Shown: piece after piece, positions 36,298 to 45,551 of the stretch
Layout of the letters: each line of letters begins with the position of its first letter
Position numbering within the stretch: the first letter of the stretch is position 1
From: Balneatrix alpica DSM 16621
GTDB lineage: Bacteria > Pseudomonadota > Gammaproteobacteria > Pseudomonadales > Balneatricaceae
DNA length: 64,000 bases
NCBI RefSeq assembly: GCF_000619885.1
Contig: NZ_KK211041.1
Span: 143,191-207,190 of the forward strand
Direction: 5' to 3'
Program-made: the position numbers and the translations under genes
Notes under the pieces: model-generated
Seen by the model: the letters and a program-made list of their open reading frames with translations, nothing else
Database searches by the model: none
Told to the model about the DNA's origin: nothing

Positions 36298-36906
36298 TTA
36301 TAGCTCCTGTTGATAGCGCGCGAGCATCTGTGCTTGGCTTTCCTGAATCTCCTGCTCGCCAATGTGATCACGCATGATCTCACCCATGCTGGGAAAGCTG
36401 CTGCGTTCGATCTGACTGCCTGGGTCCCAGAGTTTGGCCCGCATCAGTGCCTTGGCACAGTGAATGTAGGCTTCTTCCACTTCAACACAGATCACCAGCT
36501 TGGGCAGACGCCGTTCATCTTGGCATAACTCCCGCCACTCCATGCGGGTATCCAGACTGGCTCGGCCATTGACCCTGAGGGTTTCATCGACTCCTGGTAA
36601 TAGGAACAGGAGACCAAGGCGGGGGTTCTCAAGCAGGTTCGCCAGGCTATCCAGACGGTTATTACCGGGCGCATCCGGAATTAACAAACGTTGTTGATCC
36701 AATATCTTACAAAAACCAGGGGCACCCCCTCGGGGGGAGGTATCCAGCCAACCGGCCTGATTGCTACTGGCTAACAGCAATAGTGGGGAGCGTTGGATAA
36801 AGTGCTGGCAGTGTGGATCCAGGTAAGCCAACTGCTTTTGTACCGAGCGGGTTTTGGCTGGGCCGTAATACGCACGTAGTTGATCCAGACTGGTCAGGGT
36901 CGTCAT
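36298..36906 (-). CDS. Pyridoxamine-5'-phosphate-oxidase-like flavin-binding protein
   Basis: A 202-residue split-barrel protein. The family pattern is seen as FIQRSPLLLLASSNQAGWLDTSPRGGAPGFCKILD, then LLIPDAPGNNRLDSLANLLENPRLGLLFLLPG and TLRVNGRASL. It probably binds FMN and acts on an unknown substrate. The ATG at 36906 was chosen over an upstream TTG. It is convergent with arfB. Confidence 0.82.
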   Translation of the reverse strand: MTTLTSLDQLRAYYGPAKTRSVQKQLAYLDPHCQHFIQRSPLLLLASSNQAGWLDTSPRGGAPGFCKILDQQRLLIPDAPGNNRLDSLANLLENPRLGLLFLLPGVDETLRVNGRASLDTRMEWRELCQDERRLPKLVICVEVEEAYIHCAKALMRAKLWDPGSQIERSSFPSMGEIMRDHIGEQEIQESQAQMLARYQQEL

Positions 36907-37015
36907 GACAGGGCATCCAAGGTGGCTCAAACAGTGCCCAAACTAGCATAAGCCTGTCATTTCTCCCCCATTTTTTACCAATCAGGCTTGGGATTAGGGG
37001 CAAGTGTAAGTACTA

Positions 37016-37091
37016 ACCGGTGAAGCACGCTGCAATAGCAGCTACAGCATGGGCAGGTGAACCTGACCCGGCCAGTAGGTAGTCGACCGGT
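37016..37091 (+). other. Structured leader of the chemoreceptor gene
   Basis: A pair of ACCGGT sequences (37016-37021 and 37086-37091) can close a stem around two hairpins: GCTGC-AATA-GCAGC (37029-37042) and CAGGT-GA-ACCTG (37054-37065). Such a three-way layout looks RNA-like, but it does not match a riboswitch family I recognise; c-di-GMP (GEMM) was considered and not supported. Confidence 0.35.
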
Positions 37092-37127
37092 AAAGGACCT
37101 GACCAGAAAAGGAAACTGGGGGCCCCT

Positions 37128-39458
37128 ATGAGTATTCGTTGGAAGCTACTGATCGCTTGCCTGATTATGTCGATCGTGCCTGTGACGCTGGTTGGTCTGG
37201 TAGTCGGTGGTTACTCCATCAGTACAGGTAAGGCATCACTAGAAGCCCAGGCCGAGGCGCAGTTAATCTCGATTCGGGACATCAAGAAAAACCAGATTGA
37301 GTCCTATTTCGATACCATCAATAAACAGGTGCAGACCTTATCGATTAATCTGATGACGGTGGCGGCAATTGAGGACTTTCGTCGTGCGTTTGCCGCTTAT
37401 CAGCAAGAGGTGGGCAATCAGAGTGGCTTGAAAGAGTCCCTGGCCAGCTATTACCAGCAGGAGTTTCTACCCGAGTATCAGCGTCGCAATGGTGGGCAGC
37501 AGACCGATGTGCAGGCGCTTTTGAATCAGCTCGATAGTAACGGGGTGGCATTGCAGCACGCCCTGATCCGGGCCAATGAGAATCCGTTAGGCTCTAAGCA
37601 TTTGCTCGATCAGCCAGCATTAGCCAGTGCTTATCAGCAGGCCCATAGCCAATATCATCCGGTGTTTCGACAGTATCTGGAACAGTTTGGTTATTACGAT
37701 ATCTTCCTGGTGGAGCCGGAGAACGGCTATATCGTCTATTCGGTGTTTAAAGAGCTGGATTTCGCCACCTCATTAAAAAATGGCGCTTATGCCAATACCG
37801 GTATTGGTGAAGCTTTTAAACGGGCCATGGCGATTGAACAACCGGGCCAGGCAGCCTTAACTGACTTTGCTCCTTACCTGCCTTCTTATAATGATCCTGC
37901 TTCTTTTATTGGCATGCCGATCTGGCAACAGGGTAAGAAGTTGGGGGTGTTGATCTTCCAGATGCCGATTGATCGCATTAACAGCATCATGACCCATGAT
38001 CAGCGCTGGCAGGAGTCTGGCCTGGGCAGCTCCGGAGAAACCTATCTGGTCGGCGCGGATTTCACCATGCGCAGTATGAGTCGTTTCCTGATCGAGGACC
38101 CCAAAGGCTATTTACAGCTGATGCAGGAGGTGGGGCTATCGAACCCGTTGTTAACCCAGCTAGCCAATAAGTTGACTTCCATTGGCCTGCAGCCGGTTCG
38201 TACCCAGGGCACAGAGGCAGCTATCAGTGGTAAAACGGACTTTGCCATCTTCCCGGATTATCGTGGGGTGCCGGTGTTATCTGCCTATGCGCCGTTGGCG
38301 ATACCCGGTTTGCAGTGGGCGATTATGAGTGAGATTGACGAAGAAGAGGCCTTCGCCCCCAGTCGTGCCCTGGTGCAGGATGTGGGGTGGCTGGTCGCTG
38401 CCAGTATTCTGGGCACCATTGTGGTGGTGGCGCTGCTCACGAGTTGGCTGGCAGGCCTGCTGACGCGCCCCATCAATACCTTTACGACCTTGATTAGTGA
38501 TATCAATGCCCATTCGGATTTGCGTCAACGCCTACCTGTCGAGGGCAACGATGAAATTGGGCAGAGTGCCAAGGCAATTAATAATCTGTTAGTGAAGTTT
38601 CAGGACACCCTCAAGTACCTGGATAAAACCATCCATACCCTGAATGACACCTCCGGACAGATGGAAAACATGACGGGGGAGCTCAACCATGGCGTGGCTG
38701 AGCAGTTGCAGGAGAGCCAGTTGGTCGCCACAGCGGCGACGCAGATGAGCCAGACCATACTGTCTATTGCCGATAATGCTGAACAAGCGGCTAAAGCCAC
38801 CCATGAGGCCAACCGTTTAGGCAGTGAGGGGCAACGGATTATTCATAATAGTGTTGAGTCGATTGGCACCCTGGCCGGTGAAGTCGAGCAGGTGGGGGCG
38901 TTGATCTCCAAGGTTGCGGAAGACAGCAATAACATCAGCGGTGTGCTCGGGGTGATTCAGGGGATTGCAGAGCAGACGAACCTGTTGGCACTGAATGCTG
39001 CTATTGAGGCGGCTCGCGCAGGTGAACAGGGTCGTGGTTTTGCCGTGGTGGCAGACGAAGTACGCGCCTTGGCGCAGCGTACTCAGGATTCGACTAAAGA
39101 AATCCACGCCATGGTGGAACGCTTACAGGCTGGCACCAAGGATGCGGTTGCCAAAACCCAATTAGGGCGTGATCAGGCGCGGACAACGGTGGAACAGGCT
39201 GAGCAAATGCGCACAGCCCTGGCGGATATTATCCATTACATCAGTGATATTGCGCGGATGAATGCCGAGGTGGCGCAAGCCTCAGCGGAGCAACAAAAGG
39301 TCGCGGAGGATATCAGTACCCGTATTCACCGGATTAACCGCATAGCGGAAGGAAACAATGATGCCTCCAATCAGACCGCGCAAACCGGCGGGCGTATTGC
39401 TAACCTTGCCCATGAGTTGCAGAAATATATCGGGCAGTTTAAAGGGGCGGCGGATTGA
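37128..39458 (+). CDS. Methyl-accepting chemotaxis protein with large periplasmic Cache-type domain
   Basis: A 776-residue chemoreceptor. It has a helix at residues 8-30, a long periplasmic sensor of double-Cache type (about 35-415, with [28 protein letters not shown] and [14 protein letters not shown]), a helix near 420-445, HAMP to about 500, and a methyl-accepting domain. The signalling hairpin reads [45 protein letters not shown]. No C-terminal CheR pentapeptide is seen. The ligand is unknown. Its stop overlaps the start of a solute-binding protein gene, so ligand capture may be shared with that protein. Confidence 0.93.
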   Translation: MSIRWKLLIACLIMSIVPVTLVGLVVGGYSISTGKASLEAQAEAQLISIRDIKKNQIESYFDTINKQVQTLSINLMTVAAIEDFRRAFAAYQQEVGNQSGLKESLASYYQQEFLPEYQRRNGGQQTDVQALLNQLDSNGVALQHALIRANENPLGSKHLLDQPALASAYQQAHSQYHPVFRQYLEQFGYYDIFLVEPENGYIVYSVFKELDFATSLKNGAYANTGIGEAFKRAMAIEQPGQAALTDFAPYLPSYNDPASFIGMPIWQQGKKLGVLIFQMPIDRINSIMTHDQRWQESGLGSSGETYLVGADFTMRSMSRFLIEDPKGYLQLMQEVGLSNPLLTQLANKLTSIGLQPVRTQGTEAAISGKTDFAIFPDYRGVPVLSAYAPLAIPGLQWAIMSEIDEEEAFAPSRALVQDVGWLVAASILGTIVVVALLTSWLAGLLTRPINTFTTLISDINAHSDLRQRLPVEGNDEIGQSAKAINNLLVKFQDTLKYLDKTIHTLNDTSGQMENMTGELNHGVAEQLQESQLVATAATQMSQTILSIADNAEQAAKATHEANRLGSEGQRIIHNSVESIGTLAGEVEQVGALISKVAEDSNNISGVLGVIQGIAEQTNLLALNAAIEAARAGEQGRGFAVVADEVRALAQRTQDSTKEIHAMVERLQAGTKDAVAKTQLGRDQARTTVEQAEQMRTALADIIHYISDIARMNAEVAQASAEQQKVAEDISTRIHRINRIAEGNNDASNQTAQTGGRIANLAHELQKYIGQFKGAAD

Positions 39459-40246
39459 TGAAGGGCGTCAGTAGGAGTCTGAGTTGGTTATTTGCGTTGG
39501 GCTTGATGTGGTCACAGTCAGTCGCTGCGGAACATATCAGTTTTGCCTTTGCCGATGATGAGCCACCGGTCAGTTACCGCACCTTCCACCATGGTGAGGT
39601 TCAAGTTGTTGGAATTTTACCTGAGCTGTTACGTTTGATTTTTAGCCTGCAACAGGAGCATGACCCAGGCCTGCATGCCTATCCCTGGGCCCGAGCGCAG
39701 TACATGGTGGAGTCGGGCCAACATGATGGGTTGTTTACTTACCCATCTGCGAAGCGCAAGGGCTATATGCAATTTACCCCAAGCCCTGCCTACTTTCTTG
39801 ATTTTGGTTATCTGGTTTTTCATAAAGACAATCCTTATCGCTTACAGCTAGAGCATGCCCGCTCGTTTGAGGACTTGCGTAGCCTGACCATGATCGGTCA
39901 GCTTGGCGCGGAGTGGGAAGATGACAATGTGCCAAGCTTTATTGTTCGGGCCTACGCCCCTGAGCTCACTACGCTGATGAAGCTCCTGCTGGAGCGGCGT
40001 AGTGGTGACTTTGCCATTATGCAGCCGGAGCAGGCTCGCTATCTTGCCCAACAACTGGGCATGGAGGAGCGCCTTGCCCTACAAAAGGTCGACTTTATTC
40101 CCGACTCTCTTATTCCCTTCCATTTAGGGATACGTAGCAATCATCCCAATGCCGCTAAGTTGGTGCAGGACTTGGAGCAAGTGCTGAATTCCTCCGCATA
40201 TCAGCAGCAGCGTCAACAGCTGCTGGACGCCTATCTAGGCAAGTAA
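39458..40246 (+). CDS. Periplasmic solute-binding protein (family 3-like), partner of the chemoreceptor
   Basis: A 262-residue protein with signal peptide (cleavage after QSVAA) and the SBP_bac_3 fold pattern: EHISFAFADDEPPVSY, LHAYPWARAQYMVESGQHDGLFTYPSAKRK, and a C-terminal HLGIRSNHPNA. The TGATG overlap with the chemoreceptor stop shows translational coupling. There is no transporter permease nearby, so it is likely a sensor accessory and not part of an importer. The W-A-R-A-Q-Y-M-V-E-S-G pattern is common in proteins that bind amino acids or related acids, but the ligand cannot be named. Confidence 0.82.
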   Translation: MKGVSRSLSWLFALGLMWSQSVAAEHISFAFADDEPPVSYRTFHHGEVQVVGILPELLRLIFSLQQEHDPGLHAYPWARAQYMVESGQHDGLFTYPSAKRKGYMQFTPSPAYFLDFGYLVFHKDNPYRLQLEHARSFEDLRSLTMIGQLGAEWEDDNVPSFIVRAYAPELTTLMKLLLERRSGDFAIMQPEQARYLAQQLGMEERLALQKVDFIPDSLIPFHLGIRSNHPNAAKLVQDLEQVLNSSAYQQQRQQLLDAYLGK

Positions 40247-40316
40247 GTTAGGCAAGTCAGTCCGGCAAGTCAGTGAGATAAATAATTTAGGTAAATAAGA
40301 GTCTCTCAGTCTGGCT

Positions 40317-40332
40317 TGCCCCATCAGGGGTA
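40317..40332. promoter_or_regulatory. NarL-like 7-2-7 site upstream of mobB
   Basis: TGCCCCA-TC-AGGGGTA has one perfect NarL heptamer (AGGGGTA) and one degenerate half (5 of 7) at 2-base spacing, 90 bases before mobB. Confidence 0.45.
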
Positions 40333-40421
40333 TTGTCTGCTTGGCACAAAGGCGGCACTGTGGTGCATAACTTTTGCATGGGGTAAGGTTCCTATGCGCG
40401 TTATGACACAGGCCCAAGCCC

Positions 40422-40958
40422 ATGAATCCGCCCTTTGTGTTGATCTTCGCTGCCCATAGCGGCACCGGTAAAACCACCTTGCTCAGCCAGGTTATCCCTT
40501 ATTTGGTGCAGGCTGGGGTACGGGTTGGCGTGGTTAAACATTCCCATCACGATCTCGACTTAGACCAACCCGGCAAAGATAGCCAGCGCCTGCGTGCTGC
40601 CGGCAGCGTGCAGACGGTGCTGGCCACCCCCTGGCGCAGTTTTGTCTTTAAAGAGAAGGGCAGTCGCAGCGAGCCAGACTTGGCGTCGGAATTGGCACTG
40701 CTGCAATGGGATGAACTGGATATGGTATTGGTAGAGGGCTTTCGTCATGCGCCCTGGCCCAAGCTGGAGCTGTACCGGCGGGAACTTGGCCACCCGTTTC
40801 TGTTCGAACAGGATAAGCAGGTACGCGCCTTAGTGTGGAACGGTGGTGACTGGCCCGATGGCCCAGCGCCCCTGCCGCTATTGGATATTAATGACCCGGC
40901 TGCGGTGGCACGCTGGATTTACCGTCATTGGCAGCATCAGCAGGGCCATCAAGACTAA
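40422..40958 (+). CDS. mobB: Molybdopterin-guanine dinucleotide biosynthesis adaptor MobB
   Basis: A 178-residue GTP-binding protein. It has the P-loop AAHSGTGKTTLLSQVIP at residue ~9, then VGVVKHSHHDLDLDQPGKDSQRLRAAGS and LVEGFRHAPWPKLELYR, all as in E. coli MobB. It assists MobA in making the guanine-dinucleotide form of the molybdenum cofactor. The ribosome site is weak; a 21-codon reading frame with a better site (ATG 40394) overlaps its start and may couple translation. It is separated from moaA by 162 bases with its own regulatory sites. Confidence 0.9.
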   Translation: MNPPFVLIFAAHSGTGKTTLLSQVIPYLVQAGVRVGVVKHSHHDLDLDQPGKDSQRLRAAGSVQTVLATPWRSFVFKEKGSRSEPDLASELALLQWDELDMVLVEGFRHAPWPKLELYRRELGHPFLFEQDKQVRALVWNGGDWPDGPAPLPLLDINDPAAVARWIYRHWQHQQGHQD

Positions 40959-40986
40959 CAAGAAGTACTCCCGGCTGTGTCTGGAT

Positions 40987-41002
40987 TAACCCTTCAGGGG
41001 TA
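40987..41002. promoter_or_regulatory. NarL 7-2-7 site upstream of moaA
   Basis: TAACCCT-TC-AGGGGTA has one perfect heptamer and one with 6 of 7 matches to TACYYMT, at 2-base spacing. It lies just upstream of the FNR-like box. Confidence 0.65.
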
Positions 41003-41020
41003 GGGCGCAGCCGCCATGGC

Positions 41021-41063
41021 CTGACCTGGATCAAGCGTCGTCAGCCTCAGTCTTGCCTACACT
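41021..41063 (+). promoter_or_regulatory. FNR/DNR-like box and -10 element of moaA
   Basis: CTGACCTGGATCAA (41021-41034) matches TTGAT-N4-ATCAA in 8 of 10 positions, with a perfect right half. TACACT (41058-41063) gives a -10 that would place the box near -41.5. Together with the NarL site it predicts activation of moaA to mobA during anaerobic nitrate use. Confidence 0.6.
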
Positions 41064-41120
41064 GGCAAGGCTGCAAACCGCGCCTGATCCAAGTCAGCGG
41101 GATCAAGATAGGAATGGCAT

Positions 41121-42125
41121 ATGACAGAGCCCACTCAACTCATCGATAACTTTGGCCGCCGGGTCGACTATGTGCGTCTCTCGGTCACTGATCGTTGTGA
41201 TTTTCGCTGTGTCTATTGCATGAATGAAGACACCCGCTTTCTGCGGCGGGCGCAAATTCTCAGTCTGGAAGAGCTGGCATTGCTTGGCTCCACCTTTGTC
41301 GGGCTGGGGGTGAAGAAGATTCGTCTGACCGGCGGTGAGCCACTGGTGCGTCCCAATGTGCTGAGTCTGGTGCAGGAACTGGGCAGTTTAAAAAGTCAGG
41401 GTTTGCAGGAACTGACCCTGACCACCAATGGCTCCCAGCTGGTGCGCTTGGCCAAGCCGCTCCAGCAGGCCGGGGTGGATCGTCTTAATATCAGCCTGGA
41501 TACCCTCGACCCCCAGCGTTTTGCCGAGCTGACCCGCCGCGACAAATTGGCGGAAGTGTTAGCCGGGATTGAAGCGGCGCGTGAAGCGGGCTTTAAGCGG
41601 ATTAAGCTGAATATGGTGGTGATGCAGGGGCGCAATGTTGATGAAGTTGAATCAATGGTCAACTTTTCCCTGGATCGTGGCCTGGATATCTGTTTTATTG
41701 AGGAAATGCCGCTGGGTGAGGTGCGTACCCGTCAACTGGCGCAGACGTATGTCGGTAATGACCAGTTGCAGGCACGCCTGGGTCAGCGCTTTGGCCTGGT
41801 GGCTTCAACCGAGAGCAGCGGTGGTCCGGCGCGTTATTTCCGCATCCCAGGGCAGAGCAGCCGTATTGGTTTTATCTCGCCCCACAGCCATAACTTTTGC
41901 TCCACCTGTAATCGGGTGCGGGTCACGGTGGAAGGGCGTTTGCTGCTGTGCCTGGGGAATGAACACTCGGTGGATTTGAAAAAGGTGATTCGCCAATATC
42001 CCGGCGAACCCGCCCGCCTGCGTCAGGCGTTGCTTGATGCGATGGCGCTCAAACCTGAACGGCATCATTTTGCCCTCAACGATGAGCCGCAGATTTTACG
42101 CTTTATGAATATGACCGGTGGCTGA
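41121..42125 (+). CDS. moaA: GTP 3',8-cyclase MoaA
   Basis: A 334-residue radical SAM enzyme. CDFRCVYC (C26, C30, C33) binds the first iron-sulfur cluster; LTGGEP follows. The C-terminal cluster is [18 protein letters not shown], and the chain ends in Gly-Gly (MTGG), essential in MoaA. It converts GTP to 3',8-cyclo-GTP, the first step of molybdenum cofactor synthesis, with MoaC. AGGA precedes the ATG by 7 bases. First gene of a tight nine-gene operon. Confidence 0.96.
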   Translation: MTEPTQLIDNFGRRVDYVRLSVTDRCDFRCVYCMNEDTRFLRRAQILSLEELALLGSTFVGLGVKKIRLTGGEPLVRPNVLSLVQELGSLKSQGLQELTLTTNGSQLVRLAKPLQQAGVDRLNISLDTLDPQRFAELTRRDKLAEVLAGIEAAREAGFKRIKLNMVVMQGRNVDEVESMVNFSLDRGLDICFIEEMPLGEVRTRQLAQTYVGNDQLQARLGQRFGLVASTESSGGPARYFRIPGQSSRIGFISPHSHNFCSTCNRVRVTVEGRLLLCLGNEHSVDLKKVIRQYPGEPARLRQALLDAMALKPERHHFALNDEPQILRFMNMTGG

Positions 42126-42152
42126 GCCCAGGCACCGGTTGCAGGAGCCAGT

Positions 42153-42701
42153 ATGGGACATGTAACCAAAGAGGTGGCCTTTGAGCCGCTGAATATCGCC
42201 GTCTTAACCGTTTCTGATACCCGCAACTTCGATACCGATAGCTCCGGTGATGCCCTGGTGGAAGGGCTGACCGACGCCGGTCACTTCCTCGGTGGACGGG
42301 CGATCGTCAAAGATGACATCTACCAGATTCGTGCCCAGGTTTCCCAATGGATTGCCGATGCTGAGGTGCACGCCATCCTGATTACCGGGGGCACCGGTTT
42401 CACCGCCCGTGACTCTACCCCCGAGGCCATGCTGCCGTTGTTTGATAAGGTGGTGGAAGGCTACGGCGAACTGTTCCGCCAGATTTCCTATGAGGAGATT
42501 GGTACCTCCACCATTCAGTCCCGCGCCCTGGCCGGGATTGCTAACCGGACGGTGATTTTCTGCATGCCGGGTTCGACCCGTGCCTGTCAAACCGCCTGGC
42601 ACAAAATCATTCGTGAACAGCTCGATAGCCGTCATCGCCCCTGTAACTTTGTCGAGATGGTCAAGCCTCACACCCACACCGCCTGTGGTAGCCGCTCATG
42701 A
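42153..42701 (+). CDS. moaB: Molybdenum cofactor biosynthesis protein MoaB
   Basis: A 182-residue MoaB/MogA-fold protein with LNIAVLTVSDTRNFDTDSSGDAL, ILITGGTGFTARDSTPEA and IFCMPGSTRACQTAW, the molybdopterin-binding pattern. It is thought to adenylate molybdopterin before metal insertion in organisms lacking MogA. CAGGAG precedes the ATG. Four bases overlap with moeA. Confidence 0.93.
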   Translation: MGHVTKEVAFEPLNIAVLTVSDTRNFDTDSSGDALVEGLTDAGHFLGGRAIVKDDIYQIRAQVSQWIADAEVHAILITGGTGFTARDSTPEAMLPLFDKVVEGYGELFRQISYEEIGTSTIQSRALAGIANRTVIFCMPGSTRACQTAWHKIIREQLDSRHRPCNFVEMVKPHTHTACGSRS

Positions 42702-43933
42702 GTGGCTGCGGTTGCGAGCGGGAATGCCTGCGTCCGGTACAGGAAGTGCTGGAACAACTGCTCAGCCGTGCCCGGCGGATGACCGAGTCCGAGGTGGTAC
42801 CGCTATCCGCCGCCCTGGGGCGGGTGCTGGCGCAGCCGATTGCCTCCCAGGTGGATGTGCCTCCCTATGCCAACAGTGCGATGGATGGCTACTGCCTGCG
42901 CCTGCAGGATTGGCAAGCCGGTCAGCCTTTGCCGATTTCCCAGCGGATCCCCGCAGGGGTCTGGCCCCAGCCGCTGGAAGGCGGTAGCGCAGCCCGTATC
43001 TTTACCGGTGCCGCGATGCCCGCCGGGGCGGATACCGTGGTGATGCAGGAGGACTGCGAAGAGCGCGATGGCGCGCTTTACATCAAGCTCGATAGCCTCA
43101 AGCAAGGCCAGCATATCCGTGCCGCCGGGCAGGATATCCGCGCCGGTGCGGAGTTACTGCCCGCTGGAACTCGCCTGGGCCCGGCTCATCTGGGGGTGAT
43201 TGCCTCCGTTGGCCATGCCGAGGTACGGGTGGTGCAGCCCTTAAAGGCCGCTATTCTTTCCACCGGTGATGAGCTGGTGATGCCGGGCCAGCCCCTGGCG
43301 CCGGGCAAAATCTACAACTCCAATGGCTTTACCCTGATTGGCCTGTTACAGGCACTGGGCTGCGAGATTCGTAACTACGGCATTATTGCCGATACCCCTG
43401 AGGCTACCCGCGCCGCCTTATTACAGGCCGCCTCCGAGTGCGATCTGATCTTCAGCAGTGGCGGGGTTTCGGTCGGGGAGGAAGACCATGTCAAGGCGCA
43501 GGTTGAGGCCCTCGGCCAACTGCATATCTGGAAACTGGCGATCAAGCCGGGCAAACCCTTTGCCTTCGGTGAGGTACAGGGCACCCCCTTCCTCGGCTTG
43601 CCGGGCAACCCCAGCTCCGTGCTGGTGACCTTCTGTCTGCTGGCGCGGCCCTTCCTGCTGCGTTGTTTAGGAGTCGAGCAGGTGTACCCCCTGGCGCTAC
43701 GGATTCGTTCCGCTTTGCCTGCGGCCAAGCCTGGCAAGCGCACCGAATACCTGCGGGTCAGTGTGGCGCAGGGTGCGGACGGTCGCCCCGAGGCCGTGGT
43801 GGCGGGTAACCAAAGCTCAGGTGTCCTCTTCAGTGCCTGTCAGGCCCAGGGCTTGCTGGTGATTCCGGCAGGCCATGCGCTGAATCCTGGCGATGAGTTG
43901 GACTTTATTCCCTTGAGCGAGGTGTTTAACTGA
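42698..43933 (+). CDS. moeA: Molybdopterin molybdotransferase MoeA
   Basis: A 411-residue protein with the MoeA domains: VPPYANSAMDGYCLRL, IFTGAAMPAGADTVVMQED, then the MoCF-binding STGDEL and IYNSNGFTLIGLLQALG, SSGGVSVGEEDHVK, and KPFAFGEVQGTPFLGLPGNPSSVLVTF. It inserts molybdate into adenylated molybdopterin. It overlaps moaB by 4 bases and the Crp/Fnr gene by one (TGATG). Confidence 0.95.
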   Translation: MSGCGCERECLRPVQEVLEQLLSRARRMTESEVVPLSAALGRVLAQPIASQVDVPPYANSAMDGYCLRLQDWQAGQPLPISQRIPAGVWPQPLEGGSAARIFTGAAMPAGADTVVMQEDCEERDGALYIKLDSLKQGQHIRAAGQDIRAGAELLPAGTRLGPAHLGVIASVGHAEVRVVQPLKAAILSTGDELVMPGQPLAPGKIYNSNGFTLIGLLQALGCEIRNYGIIADTPEATRAALLQAASECDLIFSSGGVSVGEEDHVKAQVEALGQLHIWKLAIKPGKPFAFGEVQGTPFLGLPGNPSSVLVTFCLLARPFLLRCLGVEQVYPLALRIRSALPAAKPGKRTEYLRVSVAQGADGRPEAVVAGNQSSGVLFSACQAQGLLVIPAGHALNPGDELDFIPLSEVFN

Positions 43934-44649
43934 TGGATGCCATTCTCCGGGTCGGGACGCCACGCTCCCCCCTGCAACAGGCTTTAGCCAAGGCGCGTCA
44001 GCATATGCTGTTCTCGGCCTTTAGTGAGGAGCACTTTCAGGAGCTGGGAGAGCAGGCGCGTTTGCACCGCCTGGGGAATGAGGAAATCCTGTTTCGCCAG
44101 GGGGACAAGGCTAATCGCTTTTTCTATGTGGTCAGTGGCCATATCAAGCTCAATCGCCTCTCAGCCGATGGGCAGGAAAAGGTGATTGAGGTCTTCGGCC
44201 CCCAGCAAACCTTTGCCGAAGCCATTATGTTTATGGAGCAGCAGGCCTATCCGGTTAATGCCCAGGCATTGGGGGAGACGGTACTGCTCAGCGTGCACAA
44301 TGGTTTCTATAAAAGCCTGCTGACCGAGCATGCCGACTACGCCACCCGTTTGCTGGCGGATATGGCCAAGCGTCTGCACATGCGTATCAATGAGATTGAA
44401 AACCTCACTATGCAGAATGCCACCCACCGGGTGGTACGCTACCTGCTCAACCAGTTGCCCTCGTTGCAGGTGGCCCAGGCACAGATTGAGCTGCCGATGG
44501 CCAAGCGCCTGATTGCCTCTAAACTGGCGATGCAGCCGGAGACCTTCTCGCGCATCATGCATGAGCTGAAAGAGCGGCAGATTCTCAGTGTGCAGGGGCG
44601 GCAACTGCAGATTCTCGATGTGCAGGCCCTGAAGGATTTTGGCGAATGA
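43933..44649 (+). CDS. dnr: Crp/Fnr-family regulator, DNR-type
   Basis: A 238-residue regulator with a cyclic-nucleotide-binding-like sensor (EEILFRQGDKANRFFYVVSGHIKLNRLSADGQEKVIEVFGP) and a C-terminal helix-turn-helix (MAKRLIASKLAMQPETFSRIMHELKE). Its recognition helix carries the E-xx-SR pattern that reads TTGAT-N4-ATCAA. No N-terminal cysteine cluster is present, so it is not FNR/ANR; it fits the DNR/NNR group that responds to nitric oxide, probably through haem. Its placement inside a moco operon links it to denitrification or nitrate respiration. FNR-type boxes at 23550 and 41021 are candidate targets. Confidence 0.88.
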   Translation: MDAILRVGTPRSPLQQALAKARQHMLFSAFSEEHFQELGEQARLHRLGNEEILFRQGDKANRFFYVVSGHIKLNRLSADGQEKVIEVFGPQQTFAEAIMFMEQQAYPVNAQALGETVLLSVHNGFYKSLLTEHADYATRLLADMAKRLHMRINEIENLTMQNATHRVVRYLLNQLPSLQVAQAQIELPMAKRLIASKLAMQPETFSRIMHELKERQILSVQGRQLQILDVQALKDFGE

Positions 44650-45020
44650 AAGCCCCCCAGCGCCCCCTGGTGTATGCCTGCTCCGGTTGCTCCAATGTGG
44701 CCCAGCTGGCCAATGATGCTGCCCTGGCGTTGGATCAGCAGGGGCTGGCGGAAATGTCCTGTATCGCCGGAGTGGGGGGCAATGTGCCTGCCCTGGTGCG
44801 GGTCGCGCAATCAGGGCGCGCCATTATTGCCATTGATGGCTGCCCGTTGCATTGTGTGCAGGCCTGTTTGGCCGAACGAGGGGTGCAGGCCAGTCATCCG
44901 GTATTGCTCTATGAGTTGGGTTATAAGAAACGCAAAGGGCAGCTGGCCCCGCCCGAGGATCTGGAGCAGGTATTGCGTATCCTCACCCCGCTGGCCGTCT
45001 CACTACAGGCACCTGCCTGA
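44646..45020 (+). CDS. DGC-motif putative zinc-binding protein
   Basis: A 124-residue cysteine-rich protein with C12-x2-C15, C39, and IDGCPLHCVQAC (C66, C70, C74), containing the Asp-Gly-Cys motif of the DGC family (PF08859 type, function unknown). It overlaps the Dnr-type gene by 4 bases and lies 27 bases before moaC, so it is translated in the cofactor operon. A metal-binding or thiol role is inferred from the cysteines; its part in moco or NO biology is not established. Confidence 0.82.
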   Translation: MKAPQRPLVYACSGCSNVAQLANDAALALDQQGLAEMSCIAGVGGNVPALVRVAQSGRAIIAIDGCPLHCVQACLAERGVQASHPVLLYELGYKKRKGQLAPPEDLEQVLRILTPLAVSLQAPA

Positions 45021-45047
45021 GCTGTTTGATTGTGTAAGAGTGTCATT

Positions 45048-45551
45048 ATGAGCCAAGAATTTACCCATCTGGATGCCCAAGGGCAGGCCCATATGGTGGA
45101 CGTCACCGCCAAAGGTGTGACCGAACGTGAAGCCCGGGCCGAGGCCTGGGTCAAGATGTCAGCCCAGTGCATGCAATTGTTGGTCGATGGCCAGCATCCC
45201 AAGGGCGATGTGTTTGCCGTAGCCCGCATCGCCGGTATCCAGGCGGCCAAGCGTACCTGGGAGTTGATCCCCCTTTGTCATCCGCTGTTATTGACCTCGG
45301 TGAAGGTGGAACTCACCGCCTTGCCGGAACAGCAACGGGTGCGGATCGAAAGCCGCTGCAAACTGGCGGGGCAAACCGGGGTGGAGATGGAAGCCCTGAC
45401 CGCCGCCTCTGTCGCTGCCCTGACTCTGTACGATATGTGCAAAGCGGTGGATAAAGGCATGCTGATTGAGCAGGTGCGCCTGTTGGAAAAGCTGGGGGGT
45501 AAGTCCGGCCATTGGCAGGCAGGGCAGGAAGGAGAGCACAGCGATGATTAA
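45048..45551 (+). CDS. moaC: Cyclic pyranopterin monophosphate synthase MoaC
   Basis: A 167-residue enzyme: [56 protein letters not shown], then [26 protein letters not shown], as in all MoaC. It turns MoaA's product into cPMP. The ATG at 45048 was preferred over a GTG at 45030 because it gives the usual N-terminus. It overlaps moaD by 8 bases. Confidence 0.95.
   Translation: MSQEFTHLDAQGQAHMVDVTAKGVTEREARAEAWVKMSAQCMQLLVDGQHPKGDVFAVARIAGIQAAKRTWELIPLCHPLLLTSVKVELTALPEQQRVRIESRCKLAGQTGVEMEALTAASVAALTLYDMCKAVDKGMLIEQVRLLEKLGGKSGHWQAGQEGEHSDD

Noticed and set aside
37016-37127. c-di-GMP (GEMM) riboswitch before the chemoreceptor
   Set aside because: Fragments such as GTAGGTAG are similar, but the conserved GACGCAAAGC core and the P3 stem pairing are missing.
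40247-40421. Sigma54 promoter before mobB (TTGGCAC-N7-GC)
   Set aside because: Only the -24 GG and -12 GC agree; the rest of the -12 element is off-consensus, and no enhancer-binding protein is nearby.
41003-41120. Molybdenum-cofactor RNA motif before moaA
   Set aside because: No recognisable match to the E. coli moaA leader; the region is better explained by FNR-like and promoter elements.
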